A DNA stretch of 33,469 nucleotides from Oscillospiraceae bacterium (GTDB lineage: Bacteria; Bacillota; Clostridia; Oscillospirales; Ruminococcaceae). Under the pieces are notes generated by a model. The model searched no databases. It worked only from the letters and a program-made list of their open reading frames with translations, and was not told the DNA's origin. The stretch lies in NCBI GenBank assembly GCA_029068025.1, contig JAIEDJ010000304.1:1-33469 (forward strand), read 5' to 3'. Position 1 is the first letter of the stretch. Every line of letters starts with the position of its first letter. The position numbers were made by a program, and so were the translations under genes. Below, in pieces: positions 7,611 through 15,327 of the stretch.

Positions 7611-10187
7611 GTGAAATTATTATTGATAGACGGCAACAGCATAATGAACCGCGCGTTCTACGGGATCCGTATGCTCACCAATAAAAGCGGATTCCCGACA
7701 AACGCGCTGACAGGATTTTTAAACATATATGTCAAGCTCCTGAATGAGGATAAGCCCGACAGGATAGCTGCCGCGTTTGATCTCAAAGCGCCGACCTTCC
7801 GTCATAAGCTGTACTGTCAGTACAAGGCAGGCCGTCACGCCATGCCCGATGAGCTTGTAAGGCAAATGCCCGTGATCAAAGATATTCTGCGCGGTCTCGG
7901 CATTTCCATCGTCGAGACAGAGGGTTACGAGGCTGATGACATAATCGGAACCCTTTCCGCCGCTGCTGCCGCACAAAACGCGGAATGTGTTATAATGACA
8001 GGCGACCGCGACAGCTTCCAGCTTGTCAACGAACACGTTACGGTACGGCTTGCCTCCAACAAGGACGACATTTATTACACACCAGAGAAAATAAACGAGG
8101 TATACGGCGTTACGCCGCGCGAAATGCTTGAGGTCAAGGCGCTTCAGGGCGACAGCTCCGACAATATCCCGGGAGTTGCAGGCATCGGAGAAAAGACCGC
8201 GCTTTCGCTTATACAGCGCTATCACACCATTCAATATATCTATGAACATCTTGAGGAGCTTGACGTGACAAAGAGCGTCCGCGCCAAGCTGGAAGCCGGA
8301 AAGGGCAGCGCAGAACTGTCGCGCACGCTTGGCGAGATCTGTCTGTCCGTGCCGATCTCAACGGCTCTTGACGACTACAAGCCCGGCAGCGGAAACAGAT
8401 CCGAGGTCGTCGGGATACTGCGTGAGCTGCAAATGAACGGCGCGATAAAAAAGCTCGGCCTTGAGGGAATAGCGCCGCAGTTCCCACTTAACTGTTCCTC
8501 TCTGACTGCTGCTTCCGCAAATTCGTCCACGGACGCACAGACAGCCGTCAGCACCGAAGAAAACGCGGAAAATATAACGTCCGTCGGCTCCGTAATTGTA
8601 AAAGACGAAGTTCCGTATGACGAATCCGCCATAGATATTATTAGTATTAACGATGAAATTTGCGCTTTTCGGGGCTGCAAGAAAATTGAAGATGATCTCA
8701 AATCAATACTTGAAAGCGACTCCCATAAACATACAGACAACGCCAAGGCACTTTATACCTATTGTATAGAACGCGGAATAGAGCTACGCAATGTTACGTT
8801 TGACACAACGCTTGCCGCTTATCTTCTTGATGTCAACGCGAAGTCCTACGAGATAGACCGGCTTTTTGATGAATATCATATAGCGTATGAACCCGACCGT
8901 CCTAATTCCCGGATCCTCGCTCAGACCCTGCTCAACAAGACGCTGTACGCGCAGATCTGTGATCAGGGAATGTTGAAGGTTCTGCGTGAGATCGAAATAC
9001 CGCTGGCGGAGGTTCTTGCTTCCATGGAGCACGAGGGCGTGCTGCTCGACACAGCCGCGCTTAACGCGTTCGGCGAGGATCTGTTGCCTAAGATCTCCGA
9101 GATAACAGAAAACGTTTACAGGCTTGCGGGACACGAGTTCAACATCGGCAGTCCGAAGCAGCTTTCCGCCGTGCTTTTCTCCGAGCTGGGACTTCCTGCC
9201 GGAAAGAAAAAGAGCACAGGCTACTCCACCGACTCCGAAACGCTCGAAGCCATTGCCGACAAGCACCCTATAATCGCGCCGATACTTGAGTACAGAAGGC
9301 TCACCAAGCTCTACAACACCTATGTCAAGGGGCTTCAAGGCGCGGTTTCCGCGGACGGGCGAATGTACACGACCTTTAAGCAGACCGAGACTCGCACAGG
9401 TCGTATCAGCTCCGCGGAACCTAATATTCAGAATATCCCCGTCCGCACGGAGATCGGACGGAACTTCCGCAAGTTCTTTATTGCCGCACCCGGGAAGGTG
9501 CTCTGCGACGCGGACTACAGCCAGATAGAGCTGCGTGTTCTCGCTTCGCTCGCCAAGGACGAGGTGATGATACGGACGTTCCTTGACAACCGCGATATTC
9601 ACGCGGAGACCGCCGAAAGTGTGTTCCGCAAGACCGAGGGTCAGGATCCGCACGATCTGCGCCGCAAGGCGAAAGCGGTAAACTTCGGCATTGTCTACGG
9701 CATCGGACCGTTCTCGCTGGCGAAGGACATCGGTTCGACGCTCTCCGACGCAAAGCAATATATCGAGGACTACCTTCGCCATTTCTCGGGCGTTGACAAG
9801 TATATGAACGCCATTACCAAATCAGCCGAAGCGGACGGATACGCCGTGACATATTTCGGACGGCGGCGCTTCATTCCGGAGATCTTATCCACGAATAAAA
9901 CCGTCAAGGCTCTCGGAACGCGTATCGCCCGGAACACGCCGATACAGGGCACCGCCGCCGACATCATCAAGCTGGCGATGGTAAAGGTGTACCAAAGATT
10001 GAAGCGCGAGCTTCCCGAAGCGAAGCTGATACTCCAGGTTCACGATGAGCTGATAGTTGAAGTTCCGGAAGCGTCTTCACAGAAAGCTCTGGAGATACTC
10101 AAGGAGGAAATGCAGAACGCCGCGAAGCTGGACGTTCCCCTGCTTGTGGACGCCAAGACCGGAAAGAATTGGTTTGAAACACATTAA
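7611..10187 (+). CDS. polA: DNA polymerase I
   Basis: Replicative gap-filling and repair polymerase, 858 residues. Residues 1 to about 285 are the 5' nuclease: LLIDGNSIMNRAF, the EGYEADDIIGT acidic cluster, GDSSDNIPGVAGIGEKTA. After a low-complexity Ser/Thr/Ala/Glu linker (about 295-335), the proofreading domain is shortened and has lost its DxE residues, as in many Firmicutes, so 3'-5' editing should be absent. The polymerase domain is intact: motif A DADYSQIELR near 633, motif B RRKAKAVNFGIVYG near 685-700 and motif C VHDEL near 810. The start is GTG, 8 nt after AAAGGAG. It follows the Gx transporter closely and is followed after 26 nt by the DUF1015 gene, so all may share a transcript. Identification is firm. 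Confidence 0.98.
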   Translation: MKLLLIDGNSIMNRAFYGIRMLTNKSGFPTNALTGFLNIYVKLLNEDKPDRIAAAFDLKAPTFRHKLYCQYKAGRHAMPDELVRQMPVIKDILRGLGISIVETEGYEADDIIGTLSAAAAAQNAECVIMTGDRDSFQLVNEHVTVRLASNKDDIYYTPEKINEVYGVTPREMLEVKALQGDSSDNIPGVAGIGEKTALSLIQRYHTIQYIYEHLEELDVTKSVRAKLEAGKGSAELSRTLGEICLSVPISTALDDYKPGSGNRSEVVGILRELQMNGAIKKLGLEGIAPQFPLNCSSLTAASANSSTDAQTAVSTEENAENITSVGSVIVKDEVPYDESAIDIISINDEICAFRGCKKIEDDLKSILESDSHKHTDNAKALYTYCIERGIELRNVTFDTTLAAYLLDVNAKSYEIDRLFDEYHIAYEPDRPNSRILAQTLLNKTLYAQICDQGMLKVLREIEIPLAEVLASMEHEGVLLDTAALNAFGEDLLPKISEITENVYRLAGHEFNIGSPKQLSAVLFSELGLPAGKKKSTGYSTDSETLEAIADKHPIIAPILEYRRLTKLYNTYVKGLQGAVSADGRMYTTFKQTETRTGRISSAEPNIQNIPVRTEIGRNFRKFFIAAPGKVLCDADYSQIELRVLASLAKDEVMIRTFLDNRDIHAETAESVFRKTEGQDPHDLRRKAKAVNFGIVYGIGPFSLAKDIGSTLSDAKQYIEDYLRHFSGVDKYMNAITKSAEADGYAVTYFGRRRFIPEILSTNKTVKALGTRIARNTPIQGTAADIIKLAMVKVYQRLKRELPEAKLILQVHDELIVEVPEASSQKALEILKEEMQNAAKLDVPLLVDAKTGKNWFETH

Positions 10188-10213
10188 ATTAAATATTGAA
10201 AGGATAGTATATT

Positions 10214-11464
10214 ATGGTTGCTTTTTCTGCCGCCGATATTCTATTACCCAAGCTCGAAAGCGAGGACATGCAAAAATGGTCGGTCGTCGCGTGTGATCAG
10301 TACACAGGCGAACCCGACTATTGGGCAAAGACCGCCGAGATCGTCGGTGATTCGCCCTCTACATTGAAGCTCACGCTGCCCGAGATCTTTCTGGAAAGCG
10401 ATGACTGTGACCGCCGCATAGCGCAGATCAACGACACCATGCGCGCGTATCTCGACAATCACCTTTTCGGGGAATATAAAAACTGCTTTATACTCACCAA
10501 GCGCACACAGGCGGACGGCAGCCTGAGAGCGGGTCTTGTCGGAGTAATAGACCTTGAGCAGTACGATTACACTAAGGGCAGCAAATCGCAGGTTCGCGCC
10601 ACGGAAGCGACCGTCGCCTCCCGTATCCCGCCGCGCGTTAAAATACGCATGAACGCGCCGTTGGAGCTGCCGCATATCATGATACTTATCGACGATCCCA
10701 AATGTACGGTGATCGAGCCGCTTCTGAACAAAAAATTACGCTCGGTATATGATTTTGAGCTTATGCAGAACGGCGGTCATCTGTCGGGAGAGATCGTTGA
10801 CGGAGAAGCCGCGGACGGTGTTGTCAGCGCACTTGAAAAGCTGCGGAAAAAAGAGCTTGACGCTCTCCATCAGCTCGGTCTTGAAAAGCAGGAGCCGCTG
10901 CTGTTCGCTATGGGCGACGGCAATCACTCGCTCGCGACCGCCAAGGAGTGTTACGAGCAGCTTAAGAAATCCGGCTCGCCCGACGCGGAGCTTGCGCGGT
11001 ACGCGTTGGCGGAGGTCGTTAATCTCCACAGCCCCGCGCTGGAATTTGAAGCTATACACAGAGTAATAACTGAGGTAAACGCGGAAGATATTCTGAACAA
11101 AATGACAACCGCGCTGAAGCTCTCCGAGAGCGGGGAACAGCGGTTCACGTTAATTTTAAACGGCAAACCGCACGAGTACGGTATCGGCGCGCCGACCTCC
11201 AACCTGACTGTAGGATCGGTACAGTCATTCCTTGACAAATATCTCGCCGAAAATCCCGGAAAGATCGACTATATTCACGGCGATGACGTTGTGAAGGCGC
11301 TCTGCAGGGACGATAACACAGTAGGAATACTGCTGCCGTCCATGAAGAAATCCGAGCTGTTCCCGACCGTGATCAAAGACGGAGCATTGCCGCGAAAGAC
11401 GTTCTCAATGGGTCACGCCCACGACAAGCGGTTCTACTGCGAGGCAAGAATGATCAGAAAATAA
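10214..11464 (+). CDS. DUF1015 family protein
   Basis: A 416-residue protein of the widespread DUF1015 family (often annotated as SerB-linked), whose biochemical role is not established. The N-terminal half carries KWSVVACDQYT and the conserved RTQADGSLRAGLVG region. The most characteristic stretch, AMGDGNHSLATAK near 232-244, is followed by the region containing EVVNLHSPALEFEAIHR. The C-terminus ends in the expected FFPTVIKDGALPRKTFSMG-type segment (here beginning LFPTV) and a final KRFYCEARMI. No signal peptide or membrane segment is visible. GAAAGGAT stands about 9 nt before the ATG. It sits between polA and a small transporter in the same direction. Family call strong; function unknown. 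Confidence 0.92.
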   Translation: MVAFSAADILLPKLESEDMQKWSVVACDQYTGEPDYWAKTAEIVGDSPSTLKLTLPEIFLESDDCDRRIAQINDTMRAYLDNHLFGEYKNCFILTKRTQADGSLRAGLVGVIDLEQYDYTKGSKSQVRATEATVASRIPPRVKIRMNAPLELPHIMILIDDPKCTVIEPLLNKKLRSVYDFELMQNGGHLSGEIVDGEAADGVVSALEKLRKKELDALHQLGLEKQEPLLFAMGDGNHSLATAKECYEQLKKSGSPDAELARYALAEVVNLHSPALEFEAIHRVITEVNAEDILNKMTTALKLSESGEQRFTLILNGKPHEYGIGAPTSNLTVGSVQSFLDKYLAENPGKIDYIHGDDVVKALCRDDNTVGILLPSMKKSELFPTVIKDGALPRKTFSMGHAHDKRFYCEARMIRK

Positions 11465-11488
11465 CCGTTTTTATTAGGGGGCACGATT

Positions 11489-11902
11489 ATGTGGTTCGTG
11501 TTTGCTCTGCTGTCTGCGGTTTTCGCGGCGGCAACGTCGATCCTAGCAAAAGTCGGGATCGAGGGCGTGAACTCCAACCTCGCGACTGCCATCCGCACGA
11601 TAGTTGTGCTTGCGGCGGCATGGGGAATGGTATTCATCACAGGCGCTCAAAGCGGGATCACGGAGATACCGCGCAAAAGCTGGATCTTTCTGATACTGTC
11701 GGGTCTGGCAACGGGAGCGTCGTGGCTGTGTTACTACCGCGCGCTCCAGCTCGGAGAAGCTTCCAAGGTCGCTCCGATAGACAAGCTGAGCGTTGTTATA
11801 ACGGTAATTTTAGCGGTGATCTTCCTGCACGAGCAGCTGACTGTAAAATCGGTGATCGGCTGCGCGCTTATCGCGGCGGGAACGCTTGTAATGGTATTAT
11901 AA
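11489..11902 (+). CDS. Half-size EamA/DMT-type transporter
   Basis: A 137-residue integral membrane protein with a single EamA domain of about five hydrophobic helices: residues 1-21, 30-52, 67-84, 94-112 and 117-137. Motifs typical of the drug/metabolite superfamily include AAATSILAKVGI near the N-terminus and YYRALQLGEASKVAPIDKLSVV in the middle. Most DMT exporters have two such domains in one chain, so this short form should work as a dimer, as in the pre-duplication EamA members. The substrate cannot be read from sequence. AGGGGG stands 8 nt before the ATG, and the gene starts 25 nt after the DUF1015 gene. A palindromic repeat follows directly. Family call strong. Confidence 0.9.
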   Translation: MWFVFALLSAVFAAATSILAKVGIEGVNSNLATAIRTIVVLAAAWGMVFITGAQSGITEIPRKSWIFLILSGLATGASWLCYYRALQLGEASKVAPIDKLSVVITVILAVIFLHEQLTVKSVIGCALIAAGTLVMVL

Positions 11903-11906
11903 CCAA

Positions 11907-12006
11907 GCAGTTTTCGCAGCGCGACCGAGCGAAGCATAAAAACGTTAAAGCGGAGCACACGCATTATCCGCTGCGCGGAAAACGCTGAGTGAGGCGAGAA
12001 AACTGC
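11907..12006 (+). repeat. Palindromic element E between eamA and the tandem unknown genes
   Basis: The outer arms GCAGTTTTC (11907-11915) and GAAAACTGC (11998-12006) pair 9/9. Inside, AGCGGA (11949-11954) pairs with TCCGCT (11967-11972), and TTTTCGCAGCG can pair with CGCTGCGCGGAAAA, so several folds are possible. Purine-rich CCGAGCGAAGC/AAGCGGAGC stretches resemble the interior of elements A, C and D, but the ends differ. It stops 10 nt before the AGGTGAT ribosome site of the next gene. Confidence 0.65.
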
Positions 12007-12027
12007 AAATTAAAATAGGTGATACAT

Positions 12028-12360
12028 ATGAAGTATTTTATTAGTAACGGCGAACGACACGGAACGGTCTATCACGAGTTCGTACAAGGCGAGTGGGACG
12101 AAGAAGCGATGATCTTCTGGAGCGACGATTCGCTTTATCTCCATGACAATGTTATGTTCGAGCTTCACAAGCTTTTCAAGGCGGCTAATGTCGAATTCGA
12201 CCGCTTCGATGAGACTGTGATCACGCTCGACGACTGGAACGCTCTTGTAAAACGCGCCGGCGAGCTCGGCGGCGAAATTCTTGAATTAATTGAAGAACTG
12301 AAACCGTGGGCAGAGGAAAATTTCCGAAATAACAAGATTTTTACGATTCTCGGAATATAG
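12028..12360 (+). CDS. Unknown single-domain protein, tandem family domain 1
   Basis: A 110-residue acidic, soluble protein of a family I do not recognise, and the first of three tandem copies of one domain. Landmarks: an N-terminal strand-like HEFVQGEWDEE, DSLYLHDN near 33-40, a VITLDDWNALVKRAGELG helix near 68-85, and the C-terminal ELKPWAEENFRNNKIFTILGI block. Copies 2 and 3 share all of these in the downstream gene. The ATG at 12028 is preceded by AGGTGAT; a GTG 9 nt earlier overlaps that site. The stop TAG forms part of the next gene's AGGTGAT ribosome site, so the duplication seems to have included the ribosome site. Small acidic tandem-duplicated proteins are common among immunity proteins, but nothing here proves that role. 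Confidence 0.72.
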   Translation: MKYFISNGERHGTVYHEFVQGEWDEEAMIFWSDDSLYLHDNVMFELHKLFKAANVEFDRFDETVITLDDWNALVKRAGELGGEILELIEELKPWAEENFRNNKIFTILGI

Positions 12361-12368
12361 GTGATCGA

Positions 12369-13037
12369 ATGAAATTCTTTGAAACCGGAATTAAAGGCAG
12401 CTGTTACATCGAATTTGTTCAAGGAAAGTGGACCGGAGAACATTGGAATGTTGATTCGCTGTATCTGCACGATGATGATTTCTTTGGACTTGAGGCATAC
12501 ACAAATCCGTTTACAGAGGTGATCCCGAACTTTGCACATTGGGGTGTGACAGAGGTCACTTTTGATGATTGGAAGCGCATTGTCGAGGTCTCTCGGAAAC
12601 TCGACAATGAAACCAAGAAAATTATCAAAGAGCTGCGTCCATGGGCTGAGAAGAATTTCCGCAGCAATGATGTTTTCACGATCATCGGGATCATGGAAGG
12701 TCGGAAATTTTTCAGAACCGGGATCAAAGGCGGCTGTTACAACGAGTTTGTTCAGGGCAAATGGACGGACGGTGATCGGGAGCATTGGAGCGCCGATTCG
12801 CTGTATCTTTATGATGAGGTGTTTGAATTCCTTGATCTTTACACAAATTTGTTTGCAAAAGTGATCCCCAATTATGCGCATTTTGGCGTGACCGAGGTCA
12901 CCTGTGATGATTGGAAGCGGCTGGTTGAGATCTCACGCGAACAGGGCGGCGAAATTGAAATGCTTATCGAAGAATTGCGTCCATGGGCAGAGGAAAATTT
13001 CCGTAAAAACAAAATTTTTACGATCCTTGGAATTTAG
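12369..13037 (+). CDS. Unknown two-domain protein, tandem family domains 2 and 3
   Basis: A 222-residue protein made of two copies (about 1-110 and 111-222) of the domain found alone in the preceding gene. Both start with (K/R)FF.TGIKG.CY.EFVQGKWT, carry DSLYL(H/Y)D and VIPN(F/Y)AH(W/F)GVTEVT.DDWKR, and end with LRPWAE(K/E)NFR. The join GIIGIMEGRKFF-like (IIGI then MEGRKFF) marks where a stop and ribosome site were lost. Domain 3 resembles domain 2 in its first two thirds but domain 1 at its end (AEENFRKNKIFTILGI). It starts 8 nt after the previous stop, with AGGTGAT overlapping that stop. No signal peptide, membrane segment or catalytic motif is visible. Function unknown. Confidence 0.74.
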   Translation: MKFFETGIKGSCYIEFVQGKWTGEHWNVDSLYLHDDDFFGLEAYTNPFTEVIPNFAHWGVTEVTFDDWKRIVEVSRKLDNETKKIIKELRPWAEKNFRSNDVFTIIGIMEGRKFFRTGIKGGCYNEFVQGKWTDGDREHWSADSLYLYDEVFEFLDLYTNLFAKVIPNYAHFGVTEVTCDDWKRLVEISREQGGEIEMLIEELRPWAEENFRKNKIFTILGI

Positions 13038-13046
13038 GAGGAAGCT

Positions 13047-13415
13047 ATGGAACTTTCATCATATTTTAAAAGCGTAATTGATCAGGATCACGCGTCGGTC
13101 GTGATCTGCGACCTCGATCACAAGATCATCTACATGAACCCCGCCGCCGTGAAGAAGTATCAGAAGCGCGGTCCCCTGCTCGGAAGCAGTCTGCTCGACT
13201 GTCACAACGAGCGATCCAACGAACTGATAAAGCAAGTTGTCGCATGGTTCGCGGAGGACATATCGCACAACAAGATCTACACCTTCCACAACGACAAGGA
13301 GAACCGCGACGTATACATGATAGCGCTGCGCGGCGAGGACGGAGAGCTTATCGGCTACTACGAAAAGCATGAATACCGCGACCGCGAAACGGCGAAAATG
13401 TACGACTTCACATAA
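13047..13415 (+). CDS. Stand-alone PAS-domain protein
   Basis: A 122-residue cytosolic protein made almost entirely of one PAS fold. VVICDLDHKIIYMNPAAVKKY (residues 18-38) is the classical start strand-turn-strand. Next come GSSLLDCHNERSNELIKQVV and a C-terminal sheet DVYMIALRGEDGELIGYYEKHEYRDRE. The CH-plus-helix segment recalls the PAS domain attached to DUF438 proteins, but no partner or output domain is fused here. PAS domains bind small ligands or cofactors and signal by protein contact; the ligand is not readable. AGGAGG stands 5 nt before the ATG. It starts 9 nt after the tandem-domain gene, so it belongs to that transcript and ends at a strong terminator. Fold call fairly sure. Confidence 0.82.
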   Translation: MELSSYFKSVIDQDHASVVICDLDHKIIYMNPAAVKKYQKRGPLLGSSLLDCHNERSNELIKQVVAWFAEDISHNKIYTFHNDKENRDVYMIALRGEDGELIGYYEKHEYRDRETAKMYDFT

Positions 13416-13419
13416 AATA

Positions 13420-13445
13420 AAGCCGCCCAAACCGGGCGGCTTTTC
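13420..13445. terminator. Bidirectional intrinsic terminator
   Basis: AAGCCGCCC (13420-13428) pairs with GGGCGGCTT (13434-13442). A T-run follows on the plus strand, and an A-rich stretch precedes it, which serves the minus strand. It sits between convergent genes (PAS and flavoprotein) and can end both. Confidence 0.9.
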
Positions 13446-13452
13446 CTGCTTA

Positions 13453-14148
13453 TTAATGCCAGCTTGCCGATGTGATCGTGCTGTAGCCCTGCTCCGAGAG
13501 CATGGGCTTGGAAATGCGCCTTATCGTTTCTTCGGACAAGCACTTGTTCTCCGCGAACTCCGCGCCCGCCCTTGTGATATCCTTAAGATACCCGTCGCGC
13601 TGACGCTTTGCCATTTCCGATACGAAGATCTCTCCTTCGGGGCAAAGTATTGCGGTGTGTCTGCCGCCGCTTATCATCTCCAGCTGCTTTAACAGCGCGG
13701 GAAATACCGGCTCCGCCTCAACATAGCCGCAGGAGCTTATCACAACAAAACGCTTTTTCAGCATAGACTCATCACGCAGCTTGTGGAAGCACACATCGCT
13801 GTCCGAAACGCGATCCCCCATGTACGGCATCATAAACGGCAGACAGCGGTCTGTTACCGTTTTCATAGTGCCGGGCATTCCGAAAAAAAACAGAGGAAAG
13901 CTCTCTATCACGATATCAGCATCGGAGATCTTCCCGTAAATCGCCTGCATATCGTCTTGGATAACGCATTTCCCGTTTGTTTTCTTCCAACAGGAATAAC
14001 ACCCCGCACATGGCTTTATATTCAGCTTTGCAAGATGAACAAGCTCGATCTGAGTATCCGAAGGGAAGCCCTCAAGAAACGCCTTTGTTACATTGAGCGT
14101 GTTGGAGCGCTCCGCCTTGGGACTGCCGTTCAGAACCAATATCTTCAT
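13453..14148 (-). CDS. Flavodoxin-family NAD(P)H oxidoreductase with iron-sulfur-flavoprotein-type cysteine motif
   Basis: A 231-residue flavodoxin-fold protein. MKILVLNGSPKAERSNTL (1-18) is the FMN phosphate loop, and ESFPLFFFGMPGTMKTVTDR (82-101) is the second flavin-binding loop. C47, C50, C53 and C61 form CX2CX2CX7C, matching the compact motif of archaeal/clostridial iron-sulfur flavoproteins (Isf), so a 4Fe-4S cluster beside FMN is possible. It could pass electrons from ferredoxin or NAD(P)H to a small substrate. The start at 14148 has GGGGGAG 5 nt upstream; the frame extends five codons further without support. It lies downstream of the acyl/PKS-like operon, separated by hairpin element F, so its link to that pathway is only positional. 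Fold sure, role open. Confidence 0.85.
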   Translation of the reverse strand: MKILVLNGSPKAERSNTLNVTKAFLEGFPSDTQIELVHLAKLNIKPCAGCYSCWKKTNGKCVIQDDMQAIYGKISDADIVIESFPLFFFGMPGTMKTVTDRCLPFMMPYMGDRVSDSDVCFHKLRDESMLKKRFVVISSCGYVEAEPVFPALLKQLEMISGGRHTAILCPEGEIFVSEMAKRQRDGYLKDITRAGAEFAENKCLSEETIRRISKPMLSEQGYSTITSASWH

Positions 14149-14161
14149 TCGTTCTCCCCCC

Positions 14162-14232
14162 ATACTAATTCACGATCTGCGTATAGACATCTTTGCGGAA
14201 ATCCCGTCTATACTACGATTGTAAATTAGTAT
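14162..14232 (-). repeat. 71-bp hairpin element F (MITE-like ends ATACTAATT)
   Basis: The plus strand reads ATACTAATTCACGATC near 14162 and GATTGTAAATTAGTAT up to 14232, pairing imperfectly. GTATAGAC and GTCTATAC continue the stem to about 27 bp around a 17-nt loop. It fills the whole gap between the PPTase stop codon and the GGGGGAG ribosome site of the flavoprotein gene. The ends resemble those of the tandem repeats at 31785-31971 (GGGATTAGTAT). It could be a small mobile repeat or a leader hairpin. Confidence 0.6.
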
Positions 14233-14885
14233 CATACTGTTTCGCCAACCTCGCCGTCAGGCATTTCATCTTCGATCGGCGGAAGAGTGTTTATGCTGTA
14301 GAAATAGCGTTTCCCGCACGCGTGTATTACGCCCTCGCGGAAATATTCGCCGTCAAGCTCTGCGGATTTCAGATTGTCGAAAATATCCGAGCCGACGCGC
14401 TTTACATAAGCTTCGCGGCGCGTCCACGCGGTAAAAAATTCGGCTGATCTGTCGTGAGAGCTTTCAAAATCTGATAGCTCGGGAACATTCATAAACGTCT
14501 TCGCAAGCGTTGACATCTTTTCCTCGGAATAATCACGCGCGTGCTGAACGTCGCAGCCCACCGCCGCGCCTTCGCCTATAGCAAGAACGCACAAAGCGCA
14601 GCCGCCGCTGTGCGATACGCTGAAATCCAGCGTTGGATCGTCAATATACGGACGACCGTGCGAATCAAGAAGGATCGCCGTTTCAAGGCGGTCGATCCCG
14701 TTTTTCTGGAGCAGGCTGTCCAGCAGCAGAAAGCCGCTTGCGGAATCGCAGAACGCGCTGCCGCGCCGCTTGAGTATATCCTCAAAGTAATCCACGCATC
14801 TCGGATCGTAACAGATCCGCAGCTCCTCTATCCGGGTGCGAAGCCCGCCGCCCGTAACAATAGAGGCTGTGAAATCAATTCTCAT
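14232..14885 (-). CDS. 4'-phosphopantetheinyl transferase (Sfp type)
   Basis: This enzyme activates carrier proteins by moving the phosphopantetheine arm of CoA to a serine, most likely Ser39 of the ACP encoded upstream in the same operon. Of 217 residues, FSVSHSGG (88-95), GCDVQ (110-114, the GxDxE magnesium site with Gln in place of the last acid) and FFTAWTRREAYVK (150-162, WxxKE-K) are the family motifs in the right order. The size is that of Sfp, not the 120-residue AcpS. I chose ATG 14885, which overlaps the end of the dehydratase gene by 11 nt (ATGAGAATTGA); an upstream extension would run through that gene. The tight overlap supports a dedicated role in the PKS/FAS-like cluster. Firm call. 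Confidence 0.93.
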   Translation of the reverse strand: MRIDFTASIVTGGGLRTRIEELRICYDPRCVDYFEDILKRRGSAFCDSASGFLLLDSLLQKNGIDRLETAILLDSHGRPYIDDPTLDFSVSHSGGCALCVLAIGEGAAVGCDVQHARDYSEEKMSTLAKTFMNVPELSDFESSHDRSAEFFTAWTRREAYVKRVGSDIFDNLKSAELDGEYFREGVIHACGKRYFYSINTLPPIEDEMPDGEVGETV

Positions 14886-15327
14886 AAACCGCACCCTTAT
14901 CCATCGAGGTGAACAGCATACTGCCCTTAGCCTTAACAACGCCGTCCACGGAGATCACCGCCGAAAATTCGTATGCCCCACCGCCGCTCATAGTGCACTT
15001 TACCTCGATATTCAGCGTATCGCCGGGGATCACGGGCTTTAAGAACTTGAATTCCTTCACCTTCAGCAAAACGTACAGCTTGCCTTCCTCGTCCGCCGCG
15101 TTATCGGGAGCGATCACAAGGCTGCACAGCTGCGCCGCCGACTCGATCAGCAGCACGCCCGGCATTATCGGCGCTTCGGGGAAGTGACCGACAAAGTACG
15201 GCTCATTGACCGAAACGTTTTTTATCCCCACGGCGCGTACGTTTGGTTCAAGCTCCGTTACTCGCTCGATCATCTGAAACGGCGGGCGCTGCTTTATGCG
15301 CTTGTTGATCTCAAGAAGATTCATCAT
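14875..15327 (-). CDS. 3-hydroxyacyl-ACP dehydratase, FabZ-like
   Basis: A hot-dog-fold dehydratase of 150 residues that removes water from 3-hydroxyacyl-ACP to give trans-2-enoyl-ACP. Catalytic His48 lies in YFVGHFPEAPIMPG and Glu62 in PGVLLIESAAQL; PPFQMIERV near 15-23 is also typical. Its length and motifs match housekeeping FabZ, so only context separates it from primary metabolism. It sits in an operon with a fused KS/CLF, KR and PPTase and no enoyl reductase, so repeated use would build conjugated double bonds (inference). The ATG overlaps the stop of the ketoreductase gene as ATGA, and the stop overlaps the PPTase start, which indicates coupled translation. Enzyme class firm; pathway assignment inferred. 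Confidence 0.92.
   Translation of the reverse strand: MMNLLEINKRIKQRPPFQMIERVTELEPNVRAVGIKNVSVNEPYFVGHFPEAPIMPGVLLIESAAQLCSLVIAPDNAADEEGKLYVLLKVKEFKFLKPVIPGDTLNIEVKCTMSGGGAYEFSAVISVDGVVKAKGSMLFTSMDKGAVYEN

Noticed and set aside
8784..9782. 332-codon open frame antisense to polA
   Set aside because: It lies fully inside the conserved polymerase domain and shows no ribosome site or family motif.
14885..14939. Upstream extension of the PPTase to a start at 14939
   Set aside because: It would overlap the dehydratase gene by 65 nt, and the added residues have no family similarity. ATG 14885 gives the normal Sfp length.
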